DNA of 64,000 bases. It comes from Mantis religiosa. Its lineage: Eukaryota; Arthropoda; Insecta; Mantodea; Mantidae. A model generated the notes under the pieces. The model made no database searches, was not told the DNA's origin, and saw only the letters and a list, made by a program, of their open reading frames with translations. The stretch's first letter is position 1. Every line of letters begins with the position of its first letter. Both the position numbers and the translations under genes were made by a program. The stretch lies in contig CM060952.1 of NCBI GenBank assembly GCA_030765055.1, forward strand, positions 171,541,932 through 171,605,931, given 5' to 3'. This document shows positions 8,632 to 20,418 of the stretch, one piece after another.

Positions 8632-10663
8632 TAGATAAATGCTGTAGCCGCGTGAGCACAAGTTGTCATCTGGTGTAATTGTTACGCAGAAGAAAATACA
8701 AGTTCTGCTCAAAAACAAGGATTTATATCATATATACGAATATGTTTATTCGAGATGATGTAGATGTAGAGCAGATTTGACTCTAAATTTGACCAAGCAG
8801 TTGTTTTCCTCCCTTTCTTTCTATAAATCATTTACGCGTTCATGAATACGTAATGCAATTTCTAATACCCTAACATTCCGGTTTCTAGTTTCGGTGACGT
8901 GTTAACTTCGACCTAAAATTTTCCTTTTGGTGAAAATGTCAGCGCCGCTACTTGCTCTGACCTTTACGCATGCCCAAATATTTGTTTAAAAGCACATTAC
9001 TCATTAGTGCCGCAAACAGGTAACCATTACTTAACACGGCTTTGCTATTGGTCACTCGAGTTTTGGACACTAGGTGTGTCCTCGTTTGTGTAGTGGCTAT
9101 AAGCAGCGCACATAAACATAAATACCAACTGTCAAGATCCAAATAAAATAGTAGATAGGTTTCGGCGGTAGCAGTTGTATGAATACTGACCTTTGATATT
9201 CGAATTGTGTGAGTAATGGTGGGCCTGCTGACATTTAGACCGGGAAATTGTGAGGATTTCGACAGGTGAGCCGGTTGGCCAGGCAGGACCGGACCACAGT
9301 CATGTCGCAATGATGACGGTAGAGGAAGGGCCAGACCAATTTCTCTCTTCCCCCTCGCCTTTGACAACTGTTCTCATTCCTTCTGTATGAACTGGTTTCC
9401 GAGAGGAAACACATCAGGTGTTCTTTCAGTTTCGTGATAGATTGTTTCACATTTAGACACCATTTGGATGCTAATGACTCCCTGCAGACACGTAATCACT
9501 CGTGTTCGCTCTTGTAGTGCTGTGCATAGCACGTGAAAGGTAATACAGAAGACCTCTGAGCAATTTGTTCATTGAATTTAACATTTCTCTTATTTGATAC
9601 TTCTGTACATTTCAGCAAACAATGAATTTTCTGTAGTACAATAGCACGGAATTCACCAGCTATTAGAATATGCAGTAACAACTGGCATTTTTATCCAAAT
9701 ATCAGTTTTCGTACGTTAATCACGTTAATGACAATAACAGAAGTCCCCTAGTTTCCGAAACAGTCGTCACCAAAGACGATATGGGCATACAATTACATTT
9801 GATTCGATTCTCTAGTTATGGGCTCAACTTAGAAAACGAAAGGGAAAGAACGTCTATAAACAGTATTTTTAACTTTTAATAACACGTCAATCGAGTGGAA
9901 CACAACATAACCTCTAAATATACAGCATAAAATATTCTGCGTATTTTTCAAATAACTTTACATAAATAGTATGTGTACGCATCCACGCCTTTCATGAAGT
10001 AAGTTTTTGTACAACTGTTACGGTTTTATAGTTCCACAATGTTAAATGTGTTTTGAGAACCTTCACATACCTTCACATAAATTTCAGACAGAAATATATT
10101 TTATTTCTAATGAGAGAAGTTTCAAACATGTACTGTTTTAATCACTAGAGTTATTAACAACTTTTGGGGAAAAATAAAGGACGAATAAAATCTTAACAGT
10201 AACTTAGGGAGCAAAGCTTCTCTAAATATACTACGCAATGTATAGAAATGATTGCATCACTGCCTGACTAAAGAACATAATTTTTACAAGCAAGCGTTCT
10301 CAAATATTTTGTTCTCGATAAAAGCGTAGTATCGGAATCGTAAAATGCAAATTGTAAATGGTAGCATTTTGCTAAAATATAAGAGAGAAAACAAAAGATA
10401 AATGATACCTAGAAGTTAAATGATTCTTAGCATCTCTTTAGATACGCCTTTACCGTTATGGCAACCCAATACATCATAACTTAATGCATCAAGAACAATA
10501 GAATGTCACCAAAAATGGGACACAGATTTGCGTTTCTTTAAGAAAAGGTTAAAATACATACCAAGGAGCAGTGATGTAAGGAAAACTAAAATATAATGCA
10601 ACAAATGCACCTTTATAAATCGGGTAATCAAATTAAGGGACATTAACAACGAAAAGAGGATTA
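8632..10663. other. About 2 kb AT-rich, nothing recognised
   Basis: A 139-codon frame at 8948-9367 (minus) contains no motif I know and no homology I can recall, so I treat it as chance. No tRNA-like boxes or terminal repeats were seen. Confidence 0.35.
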
Positions 10664-10673
10664 AATCACATGC

Positions 10674-10915
10674 GCCCGCCTCGGTAGCGTAGCTGGTAGT
10701 GTGTCTGCCTCACGTTCAAGAGGTCCCGAGTTTGAATCTCGGTCAGGGTGAGTTACCTGGATCAGATTTTTCCGGGGTTTTCCCTTATCCTGGTAGACGA
10801 ATTTCGGGTAGCTCTAAGCTCCATGGACCCTGGCATCATTTGAGCATCATTTCACCCAATTCATTCACCGTCCGATATGATTTAACGTTGGAGGACGTAA
10901 ACTGCACAAAAAAAG
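10674..10915 (+). mobile_element. SINE-A copy 1 (tRNA-derived, 242 bp)
   Basis: The head contains GGTAGCGTAGCTGGTAG (A box) and GAGTTTGAATCTC (B box, normally GAGTTCGAATCTC). The body includes TTTTCCGGGGTTTTCCCTTA and ends TTTAACGTTGGAGGACGTAA before a short A-rich tail. A perfect 10-bp target-site duplication, AATCACATGC, flanks it (10664-10673 and 10916-10925). This copy gives the clean boundaries of the family. Confidence 0.9.
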
Positions 10916-11221
10916 AATCACATGCATGGAGCAGGAGGCACAAGTATTTACAAATAAAACCATTCCGTGGAAGAACCGCCAGACGTTCCTGAAAGGCAGA
11001 GAAGCACAAGAAAACGAAAGTGAGGTTGAGGAAAAGGCATCAGTGTGAACAGAGTAGGAGCAGAAACAGAAAAAAAAAAAGAATGGCCTTCCAACAGTCC
11101 ATCTTCACTTAGTAATCATACTACTGTGTGAAATTTTATAAGAAAAATGTATTTTATGTAACAGATAATTTTGGGAAATCTAAAACAATCCGTACCCAAA
11201 ATAGATACGAAGCTAAAAAGT

Positions 11222-11467
11222 ACCCGCCTCGGTAGCGTAGATGGTAGCGTGTCTGCCTCACGTTCAAGAGGTCCCGAGTTCGAATCTCGGTCAGGATGAG
11301 CTACCTGGATAAGGTTTTTCCGGGGTTTTGCCTTATCCTGAGACGAATGTCGGTTAACTTTAAGGTCCATGGACCTCGGACTCATTTAAGCATCACTTCA
11401 CCCCTTTCATTCATCGTCTGATATGACTTAACGTTGGAGGACGTAAATTAAAAAAAAAAAAAAAAAA
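11222..11467 (+). mobile_element. SINE-A copy 2
   Basis: Full length, with head (CGGTAGCGTAGATGGTAGCG, GAGTTCGAATCTCGG), body and a poly-A tail of about 19 bases (11449-11467). It is flanked by the 10-bp duplication GCTAAAAAGT (11212-11221 and 11468-11477). The exact duplication and long A tail suggest a fairly recent insertion. It faces copy 3 across about 265 bp. Confidence 0.92.
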
Positions 11468-11732
11468 GCTAAAAAGTGTGTAAACAATAAGAGCATTTTA
11501 AGCAGGACCTAATTTTTGCTGTCGTAAATGGTTCGTGTTATATCTTAAGTTACTTGTTCATTTGCCACGTTGTTAAATTAATGCACAACTCTGTTACAGC
11601 AAAATAAAGCCGCGTTTTAGGTCTTTTTATTTAGTTTCTAAATTACTTATTTCCTCACTATTAAGGAATCAAATTGTAAAAATTATTGACAATTTCAAAA
11701 TAAATATATTTTAGTTATTAATATTCTTTGTG

Positions 11733-11961
11733 TAATTTACGTCCTCCAACGTTAAGTCATATCGGATGATGAATAGAATGGATGAAATGATGCTCAAATG
11801 AGTCCGGGGTACATGGACCTTAGAGTTACCCGACATTCGTCTATCAGGATAAGGGAAAACCCCAGAAAAACCTTATCCAGGTAACTCACCCTGACCGAGA
11901 TTCGAACTCGGTACCTCTTGAACGTGAGGCAGACACGCTACCACCACGCTACCGAGGCGGA
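11733..11961 (-). mobile_element. SINE-A copy 3
   Basis: The complete element is inverted: it begins AATTTACGTCCTCCAACGTTA (3' end) and finishes with the reversed head GCTACCGAGGCGG at the right. No clear target duplication was found. It forms an inverted pair with copy 2, able to fold into a stem of about 225 bp if transcribed together. Confidence 0.88.
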
Positions 11962-13096
11962 CATTTAATAAAATGAAGGCGTGTAAAACAGGTAAGAGTC
12001 ATAAAGACAGTAAAATTACCAAAGTGCCGGCATAAGTATTCATGAATTAACTCTTTTCTTTTACTTATGTTTATTAACCATTATTCCCTTTGGTTCATGG
12101 TTTAAACAAGAACCTCACAATAATTATCAGAATATTTTAATAAGTGAAATATATGTTGGTTAATTTTCGGAAGGATTACATAAACGAAGCACAAGGTTTA
12201 GAATTTGTTCTCAGTTTAAATGACAAAAAATGGGCTACAAGAGCTTCATATTTACCACTGAAGTTTTGCAAGAATGCTTTTCTTACAACTCACATAATTA
12301 CTTTCTTAGTTATGCTTGGAGACAAACTTTGAGATTTGGTTCAATAATTTGAAAAATGCATCATGGAATCCATCTTAGGTAGTTTAGTAATTACAAATAG
12401 CTGGTGTAAAATCAGACCAATTTCTTAGGAACTTCACAATTTCCAAATTTCACAGTTTACTACCCTTAGCACTTTTGTTCTCGCAAATATTGTCTATAAA
12501 TGGACATATTTATTTCGTATTTTAGTACGGAAGGAAATATGACGGGATAAAATTCTTCCGCTACTCAATATTTGTGGGGAACAAGGTTTGCAAGAAGAAC
12601 GAGGTATTAAAAATTCAGATTATGGCAGGAATGTGGTGCCGAAGCTTTTAGCAACCGAAACAATGTTGCTATTCAGCCTCTGGTTCTGTACTACTTGTTA
12701 AGGCTATCTCAACTATGGAGATTTATACTAAAGGCAGGACTGAAGTACTCGTATACAACCCTAATTATAATAATGTCCAAACAAAGTCGAATAGACCGGT
12801 TCCGTAGCAGATAATAGAGAATAGAAATTGAGGTGCTTTTCAATAAGTCTCTACCAAAGGATCTTAGATACGATTGTGCCTTTGCATGAAAAAGCTTTTG
12901 TTGTGTTCATTTTGTCTATCCAATTTTATGAAGGAAAAGACACAGTTTAAGATATATAAAAATAAAATGAAATATGTAAAGATAATAAAAATAAAAACTT
13001 ATAAAATGTGGCTGTGAATATGCGGTGAGATGTTTCACATTCTGAATTATTGCTGCTTTTGTATAGCTGGGTAAACCATTACAGATTCGCTATGTA
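11962..13096. other. AT-rich sequence, nothing recognised
   Basis: No credible coding or repeat signal lies between SINE-A copy 3 and the mariner at 13097. Confidence 0.4.
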
Positions 13097-13989
13097 CGCT
13101 GTTCAATTAAGAATGATCACAATTTGTTTTGACAACGTACCTTTACTCATCCTCATAATTTTGATGGTCCTTCTCAATATGGTCTCCCCTGAATGCGGTG
13201 CACTTGTCCCAGCGTTTCTGCCAGTCTCCAAAGACATAGTGGAAACCATTTTTTGAGAGATCCTTCAAAATCGCCTCCGCAGCCTTAACCACTGCTTCTG
13301 ATGATGGATAATGCCTCCCACGAAGACGTTTCTTCAAGTTAGGGAATAGAAAAATGTCGCATGGGGCTAAATGCGGACTATAGGGAGGGAGATGAATGCC
13401 TTCATGTTGAGTTTTGCAAGAAATTCAGCAACAATATGCGGCCACGCATTATCGTGGTGCAGCATCCAGCCATCTTCACGGAAATGTGGCACCCAATGAA
13501 ATGTTTAGTATTTCAGAAAGTGATCTTAAGATAATTCGTCGATCCTCTCTCACAATAGCAGCACCAGTGTTGATGTTTTCTTTCGTAAGGGCAGTAACTG
13601 GAGTACCGGGTCCACCTTCCTTTGAAATTGATTGTCTCCTCTCTTTAAACATTTGAAACAACCTTCGAGCTGAGCTGTAGGGAAGAACAGACTCTCCATA
13701 GGCCTCCTGTAACATTGTATAGGCCTGAAATGCAGATTTGTTGAGAAAAAAGCAAAATTTCAAAGCCGCATATTCTTCCTCGCGTGTTACTTCCATTGCA
13801 GCGGTAGGCGATACTGAACATGTCTGGACTTGCCAGATTCGCACATGCGGGAACCCTGAGTACCAACAATGAAACTACTACGGTGTGTTTGTTTCACATC
13901 AAGCTAACAGAATATAATAAGATTGAATTTTAGTGCGAAAATTTCTGACCGTAAAAATGTTATGATCATTCTTTATTGAACAGCCCTCG
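13097..13989 (-). mobile_element. Mariner family 2, different internal deletion (893 bp)
   Basis: The right end, reversed, reads CGAGGGCTGTTCAATAAAG. The left end is CGCTGTTCAATTAAG, having lost about four bases. TA flanks both ends (13095-13096 and 13990-13991). Leader and 3' text match the 20419 copy, but the piece removed from the middle is not the same as in the other three family-2 copies. Confidence 0.85.
13143..13795 (-). pseudogene. Mariner transposase with DNA-binding half kept, first catalytic aspartate deleted
   Basis: The start is at ATG 13793-13795 (MEVTREEEYAALKFCFF). About 103 codons of the N-terminal helix-turn-helix region follow, including FQAYTMLQEAYGES and SARRLFQMFKERR, up to SEILNISLGA near 13488. 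The text then jumps, out of frame, to HFREDGWMLHHDNA, the second-aspartate block. Further frameshifts separate this from the intact end, KKRLRGRHYPSSEAVVKAAE...NYEDE with stop at 13143. The first catalytic block (ADETW) is absent. The copies at 7242, 20419 and 57166 lost the other half. Confidence 0.8.
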
Positions 13990-13991
13990 TA

Positions 13992-16834
13992 TTTTTCGCC
14001 GTTGACCACATCTGAGGTATTTATGGTTATTGGCTTAAATTTTCCATGTGCATATGTAGCTAGATTAGCTTCAAAGGAAGTGTTTGTTTTATTCAAACAA
14101 AATATCAATCGCCAGAAATGGAACCAGTAAGCGACAGTATCTAAAGGCTAAAATAACAATATTTTACTTTATTTGTTACGTATAACAAACAGCATTTAAA
14201 ATATATACTGAATTTCTTAAAGGGCACTATTTTGTAAATGATTTTGGTTCAAGTTTCATTTTTCAACGATTCTAATTGTGGTAATTTGAGTAGCCAGAAT
14301 CTTCATTTACATTTTAATTCTCACATTCTTACTCCACAAATTCTTTGGCTTACCTTTTACATGTCAAAGCAAATTTCTCTATCGATGTTTATGTATGATT
14401 ATTGTCTTTGGTGTATTTCTGCAAGAACGTGTTCTTGCCGAACTTGCATATTTATAAACCTGGTGTCTCTTTGCATAAACATAGTATTTCACCTTGAAAC
14501 AATATACATCTGCCTTGGTTCTTAAATAATTTCTGTATTTTCATAAAATTTGATGCTGAATATTTTTAGAATTAGAGAATATGAAAATTATTCATTTGCC
14601 TTCTGAGCTAGTAAGTACATCCTTAGAAATTCTGCTTCCTCTTCTTCCTCTTCTTCTTCCCCTTCAGTAGAATAACCTTCACTTAAGAACTCCTAAAAAC
14701 TTAATACCAGTGCTTTGAGTCAATAATTTATCGAGGAACAAACCAACACTGGATCATATGATGATCTTATGCAGTATTGGTGAACAAAACAATGCCCACT
14801 CTAGCGGTGAAGAAGAAAAGGCTATGTAGTGATATTGAAAGGGATGATACAAAAATTGAATCAAATTATGTCACTCAAGATTTGTCTAACTAGAATATTC
14901 GTGATAAATTCTTCGATGAAATTAGTAGTCCCCAAGATTGAAACCAGAACTGCCAGAAAGCGTCTCGCATACATCACTGTGGTAGAACCACACTTGGTGC
15001 ATCATAAGACCTCAGGATGAATTGTAGCTAATTAGTCCTTTGATACCGAAAACATGGTTTTGATATACTCCTTACGTTTCTGTGCTGTGATCTTAAATTT
15101 AAATGTTTCACATTTATTTATATCATTATCTAATACTTTATATTGTAAGATGGCCAAATACAGCCTATCTGCTGAATAAAGCTGTTCAATAGGTGAATTT
15201 CTTAAACTCTAAATAAAATATTTAAATTATTCCAACGAATGTCTTTGTAAATCCATTTAGTAGCTTTTAATTCATGTTCTATTATACCTTTGTGGTAAAA
15301 CTAAGCGGTTTTGGTATAAATTAAGTAATTATTTTATTAAAGCTAGGGTATAAGACGGGTTGGCTTTCATACTTACTTAAATATGCAACATGCACTTCAT
15401 TTATTCTTATTATAATGTTCCTTTGATCTGTTTTAAGCTTAATAATTGCTCATAATTGCTTAAAAGTTTATTTACAATTTATCGTAGCTTGCGCAGCAAT
15501 CTCCGTAAGTATGAGTATATGGAGTTGAAAGCCGCTTTGAAAGTCTGAATGCGAAACAAGTTATTTGCATCCTAAGCAAAATAAGAAGTTTTTACAGACA
15601 TGAGGAATAATATCAACAGTCCTTCATCTGACATTTTATTGCAATATTTTCAAACAGGTAAACTTTTACACACGAACTAATTTTTGCTACAATGTAAGCT
15701 GATTGGTGTTTCAAAGGGCTTTAAAGTGTTTTGTGTATATGTATTTGTTGAATTTAATAGCCTTTTAATCACGAAAATAATGGTATAAACATTAGGTATG
15801 CAACTAAATTCCAGAACACGATTCTGTACTCTTATGTTAGGTTTAGGCATACAAAATTGTACCATTATGTTCAAGACTAAAGGATTTTTAAGCAAATTAA
15901 AACAAATAAATAAACTTTCATGATGGAAGAGTATAGCATAACCTAACTTACGTTAAACATGCAACTTTGATCATCAAGCTAACAATTCTGAAGTACACTA
16001 TGGTTTTATAATTTGTACATTTGGGTATACTCTAGACCTCGATGGAAAATGTGCAGTCTACGGCAGAAATTTTCAGTTAGGAAGTGTTTGTAGCACGTAA
16101 ATACAAACATGGAAATTCTATAAAATTTGACGATTTGAAGGTTCAATTTCAAAGTATGGGAAGTGTTTTGAAACGCATGGGATTCCATTTTCAAGTAACT
16201 AAACTTTCACTCAACAAGCCACTATGGTGTGTGGCTAATTCAGAGACATGAAAACGAACCAATGAGCGTATTATAATCGATGTGAAATAAAGAGTGACGT
16301 ATTTTGAAGCAGTTTGATTGGCGAACAAGGAAAGGCTAAAGTAATTCAACATAATTAAGTCTAAAATAACAAAGGGTAGAATTACTTACATGTCGTTGAA
16401 CAGATAGACAGTTCACCACTTCATCAGCGCCTTGGGTAAAGTATTTGCCGCTGTCAAACGCCAACGAGAAAACAATTGTGTGGTATAAAAATTGAGGTTT
16501 ATGTTGCAATGGCAACCTTATATTTCAGCCATATTATGGGCATGCAAAGTATCCTAAGAGTATCCACTAACCAGGATTATGCCTGAAAAGAATGATGGAG
16601 GTGATACTGGCAGAGGGAAAAATTAGACTGTCACTACCAGCAAAACAGTTGCGCTCTATTACGGGCACCATTTTATGCACTCACTACATCTATTGCACAA
16701 AGAATAACAATTTATGTTTTATAAATCTAAATATTATTTTGTCTCTCACATTGTATGAAGGATTTTCAAAAGAGCATATATTTTTAGACTCTTTGTGGAT
16801 GCCGAGAAACTATTTGAACGGACCAGTTGCAAGG
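13992..16834. other. About 2.8 kb AT-rich, nothing recognised
   Basis: The only structure seen is a short pyrimidine-rich CTTCCTCTTCTTC tract near 14636-14668. A 63-codon frame at 14829-15020 has a basic segment (TRTARKRLAY) but no motif that I can assign. Confidence 0.35.
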
Positions 16835-16950
16835 TGACCAGGAAGAAGCAAGTAATATGGGCCAAGGCATACAGGGACTAAGTCTCGACGAATTGGAAAG
16901 GATACTATGGTCCGACGAAAGTGCACACATGAAATATTTGAGGTTGACCG
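16835..16950 (+). pseudogene. Tc1-like transposase scrap around the first catalytic aspartate
   Basis: Two adjacent frames give QVIWAKAYRD and then ELERILWSDESAHMKYLR. The pair W-A--YRD ... W/L-R-LWSDES is the hallmark around the first aspartate (GAC at 16913-16915) of Tc1-like transposases. A one- or two-base indel and a stop lie between them. No terminal repeats were found, and it is too short to place in a family. Confidence 0.55.
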
Positions 16951-19700
16951 GGCGAATAGGTTAGGCGTTCACCTGTCAAATTAGCCAATGGGCGAGCAGA
17001 GGAATTAGCGAGCAAGGAGGTGGTAATGCCTTAATGCGAGGACTCAACAACTAGAACAGGCCAAATAAAACATTTTACACATTATCTTAACTCTGTCTTG
17101 CAATTACAGGGAAGGATTTCGTCATACAGCTGAAGTAACGTTCATTTACTTCCCACTAAAAGATTTTCTTCTTTGTCCTTTAAACCAAACCTTCTAAAAC
17201 TATACAGACCACATGAAACAAAACTTTTGGTATATTTATCCCATTAATGTACAGTATAGTTGGAATAAGTGTAAAAAGAAAACGAACTTTAAACCTACAT
17301 AGTCATAAATAATTTTCCTAGAACTGAATATAAAAATTAACCTTAGATCTACTTAATTTAACATTCATATTAGAGCTTCTATAAATTTGTTTTAAAACTT
17401 ATGACAGAACAAATTCAAAATAGTTATTGTGTACAGTGTTGTAATATTAATCAATCATCTGTACATATTTATTAAAATATTAAAACAATAAACACAAGTA
17501 GCCGCATAATGGCATTCGATAACGAAAAAGAAAATTACTTTATATAAATGTTCACCTGTTTAGTAACCACTGTTTTCACACGTTTGTTGAAAATAATTAT
17601 TATCACAATGCTCAAGTGGTCCTCTGTATCAACATAAAAATATTTTCAAAAATAATAAACGCAATTATACTGAAAATTTCAAAAGTTGACACGTATAAAT
17701 TGAGTGTATTATTTAACGAATACAATACTTTAAAATCAACGTTGTGTAACATTAAGAACTTTGCTGAAAATTATAAGGCATATAGCAGTTTAGTCTTTAA
17801 AATGCAAAAATAGATTAAAATATTAACCAAATACATGCATTTATGTACTAAAAATGTGGTAAATGTGTTTTAAAAACTTTATAATATGTATTTAAGATAA
17901 AATTCGTTATTTCAACGTTCTCAGATTTCTTAATCTTGAAGTAATCAAATACTATATTTTTAAACACAGGCACTATTATTTAATATTTATTAGTCTCTCT
18001 TTCAGTCTATTTTAGTATTAGGCGCGTTTATTGAAATAAACAATTGAATATTTTTCACCGTATTTTTGAAGAAATGTTGCTTAATCTATAAAGTTTTGTT
18101 GGAGGAGACCTATAGGAATGGTATAAAATTATATTGGTTCAATTTAGTTAAATAAAATCAACAACCACAAACTGGAAGTTCACATTGATTTTTAAAACAT
18201 TCGGAAGTAAAAAATAAATAAAACTGAGTGTGTTAACACACTTGCACACTGCTATATTTCCATCTGTTGCAAAGAGAAAGGAATTACTGTACTCTCTTTC
18301 GGCATTGTAACATCCCGTTTCCTACTGCTCACACTTCAGAAATTACGATTGGCAGCACATTAGTGCAGGTTTAAAATTTAAGTGACAATTACACTGTTTA
18401 ATTCTAGGATATGTTATTGTTACGGCAGACGTATTTGTTTGCAATATTAATACAGACCGTATCAGGTTTTATGGTGATAAAGCCGCACCAAGCTTTAAAG
18501 ATTTATTTTTATATCAGGAAGCGCTCATTGTTGATAGCTATTACGTTCTGATTTTTCGGCTATCTTTTATGGATTTACAAAGGCTATGGACAAATTAGTT
18601 CAATGTGCACTAACCCCTTAAATATTCACTATAAAACTTCCGTAATAAGCCCCTTACAGTGTTGAATACATTTATACTGCACCCGTCTTAAGAAACACAC
18701 TTTTTGTATTACTCCACGCCCACGTGCACAAGCGTGAGAGACGACTGTGACACTTTCGCCCATGCGTTACGCCATATTACATTCTAACAAGTTGTATGCA
18801 CAAGAGTAGATTACCAGTAGGTTTTGTTTTGTAGGTTTTTGTTCGTGGAATTGGTCAGAGTAAAGGGTGCTTCTTAGGACGGCAGGAATGTACTACTTAC
18901 ATGCATATAAGTGAGGAACAAAACATGAAAATATGCAAAAATCCGAGCTCTAGTCATGATTCACCTGCTCCTCCAACTTAAAAAGGATTCTTAATTGTTA
19001 CTTAGATATAGGTAAGGCTATACATTCAGTTTAAACTTATTCGAAAATAAGATTTCGGTCTTCAGTAATCTAAGATCCTAGCAGACTCATCTTAAAAATA
19101 TTAATTTTGAACGTCAAAACATTTATTTAAACTCTTCTTAAACAATTTTAAATTCGTAAATGTTGTGCACAGACTTCCGGACTGAGAAACTTCTAGACTT
19201 CGACTAAGAAACAATCAGAAGTAAAATCCTGGTTAGCTGGGTTTTAAATGGCTTTTGATATCGTAATTTTAATGCATGACCTTATATTTTGTGACACAGA
19301 ATAGCTTTGTTATATTCTCCGTGAGCAGTGCCATAGAGGTTCAAATGACATTGCAGCAACATGTTTGTAATGAATTCTATAAAACGTAGAGTTGTTTCCC
19401 TAATTTGAAAAAAATAAAACACAAAAGTGTATTTTAGGACTAATACACAGCAATAGATGGTTACTTTATAGTTCTGTACTCACGCCATTGTAATGATTAG
19501 CAGAATTACTTGGAGTTGTATATGACAGTATAACTTATTTATATGTCTAGCTTTTAAGTGAAATTATGAGATGAGATGCAGACCTATATAATAGTTAACG
19601 GGCATAAAATTTGCTGTCGTTTCATAATCTAATGAGGCCTTAAAAACTGGTAACTTTAAGGATTTTATTGAATAATATTCTATGCATCAAAAGCCTTAAC
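16951..19700. other. About 2.7 kb AT-rich, nothing recognised
   Basis: No coding frame of note and no tRNA-like box. It ends at the TG repeat. Confidence 0.4.
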
Positions 19701-19709
19701 TCTAAATAT

Positions 19710-19742
19710 CAGCTGTGTGTGTGTGATTGTGTGTGTGTGTGT

Positions 19743-19797
<55 letters not shown>

Positions 19798-19806
19798 CGC
19801 GCGCGT
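19710..19806. repeat. (TG)n-(CG)n microsatellite
   Basis: TG units are interrupted twice by GATTG, followed by an uninterrupted TG run and then about 8 CG units (19788-19806). Alternating purine-pyrimidine with a CG end is the classic Z-DNA-prone composition. Confidence 0.95.
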
Positions 19807-20418
19807 GTTAAGCTGGAAGCCAGCATCCAGATATGCAGACACCATTGACTGAAACATCTGTTGTGCTTAGACAGGAAACGTTCAACTCCTGCTAGAGCCC
19901 CGTAGGAATTCAGGCCTTGACATACGGCTACTGTATCCTTTTATCTCCGTGTACGAACCTCGTCCACTTTGGCGTGGTTTCCGATACCGCAGAGCAGCCT
20001 TTCCCTTAAACAACTCCTCACTTCTTAATCACGAATACCTTCAAGAGGTCAATGCAAAAGGTAAAACCCCCGTACTCCACTATTCAGGTCGCAGGCGAAC
20101 ACTACTACAGTCCTACTGCGCTGGACTTCCAAAACTTTCAAGTAGCAGAGATTATAATTGCTTAAACCTTAAGAAAATAATGCTAGGTACAGTATCGTGA
20201 CTCAGTATTTTATTATTTGTTGGCTGTCACGCGGCAATGCATAGGAGAATTTTACAAGTAAGGATTTAAATAGAACAATAGAACTGTTTCTTCTTTTGGA
20301 GGGGGAGACGTGCGAGTAGCTTATTTTCGCTGAGAAATGTACGAAATATATATGTATTTTAGCTAAAATGCCAAAATAATTCTTAAATATAAATAAAAGT
20401 TCATAAAGTTCTTAAATA
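19807..20418. other. Slightly GC-richer spacer, nothing recognised
   Basis: An 83-codon frame at 19949-20200 has no recognisable motif. No repeat is shared with the rest of the window. Confidence 0.35.

Noticed and set aside
8948..9367. 139-codon open frame on the minus strand
   Set aside because: No recognisable motif, no repeat partner, low-complexity mix of residues and no supporting context.
14829..15020. Basic 63-codon frame considered as a pogo/Tigger-type transposase end
   Set aside because: The resemblance is limited to a few basic residues. Neighbouring frames add nothing.
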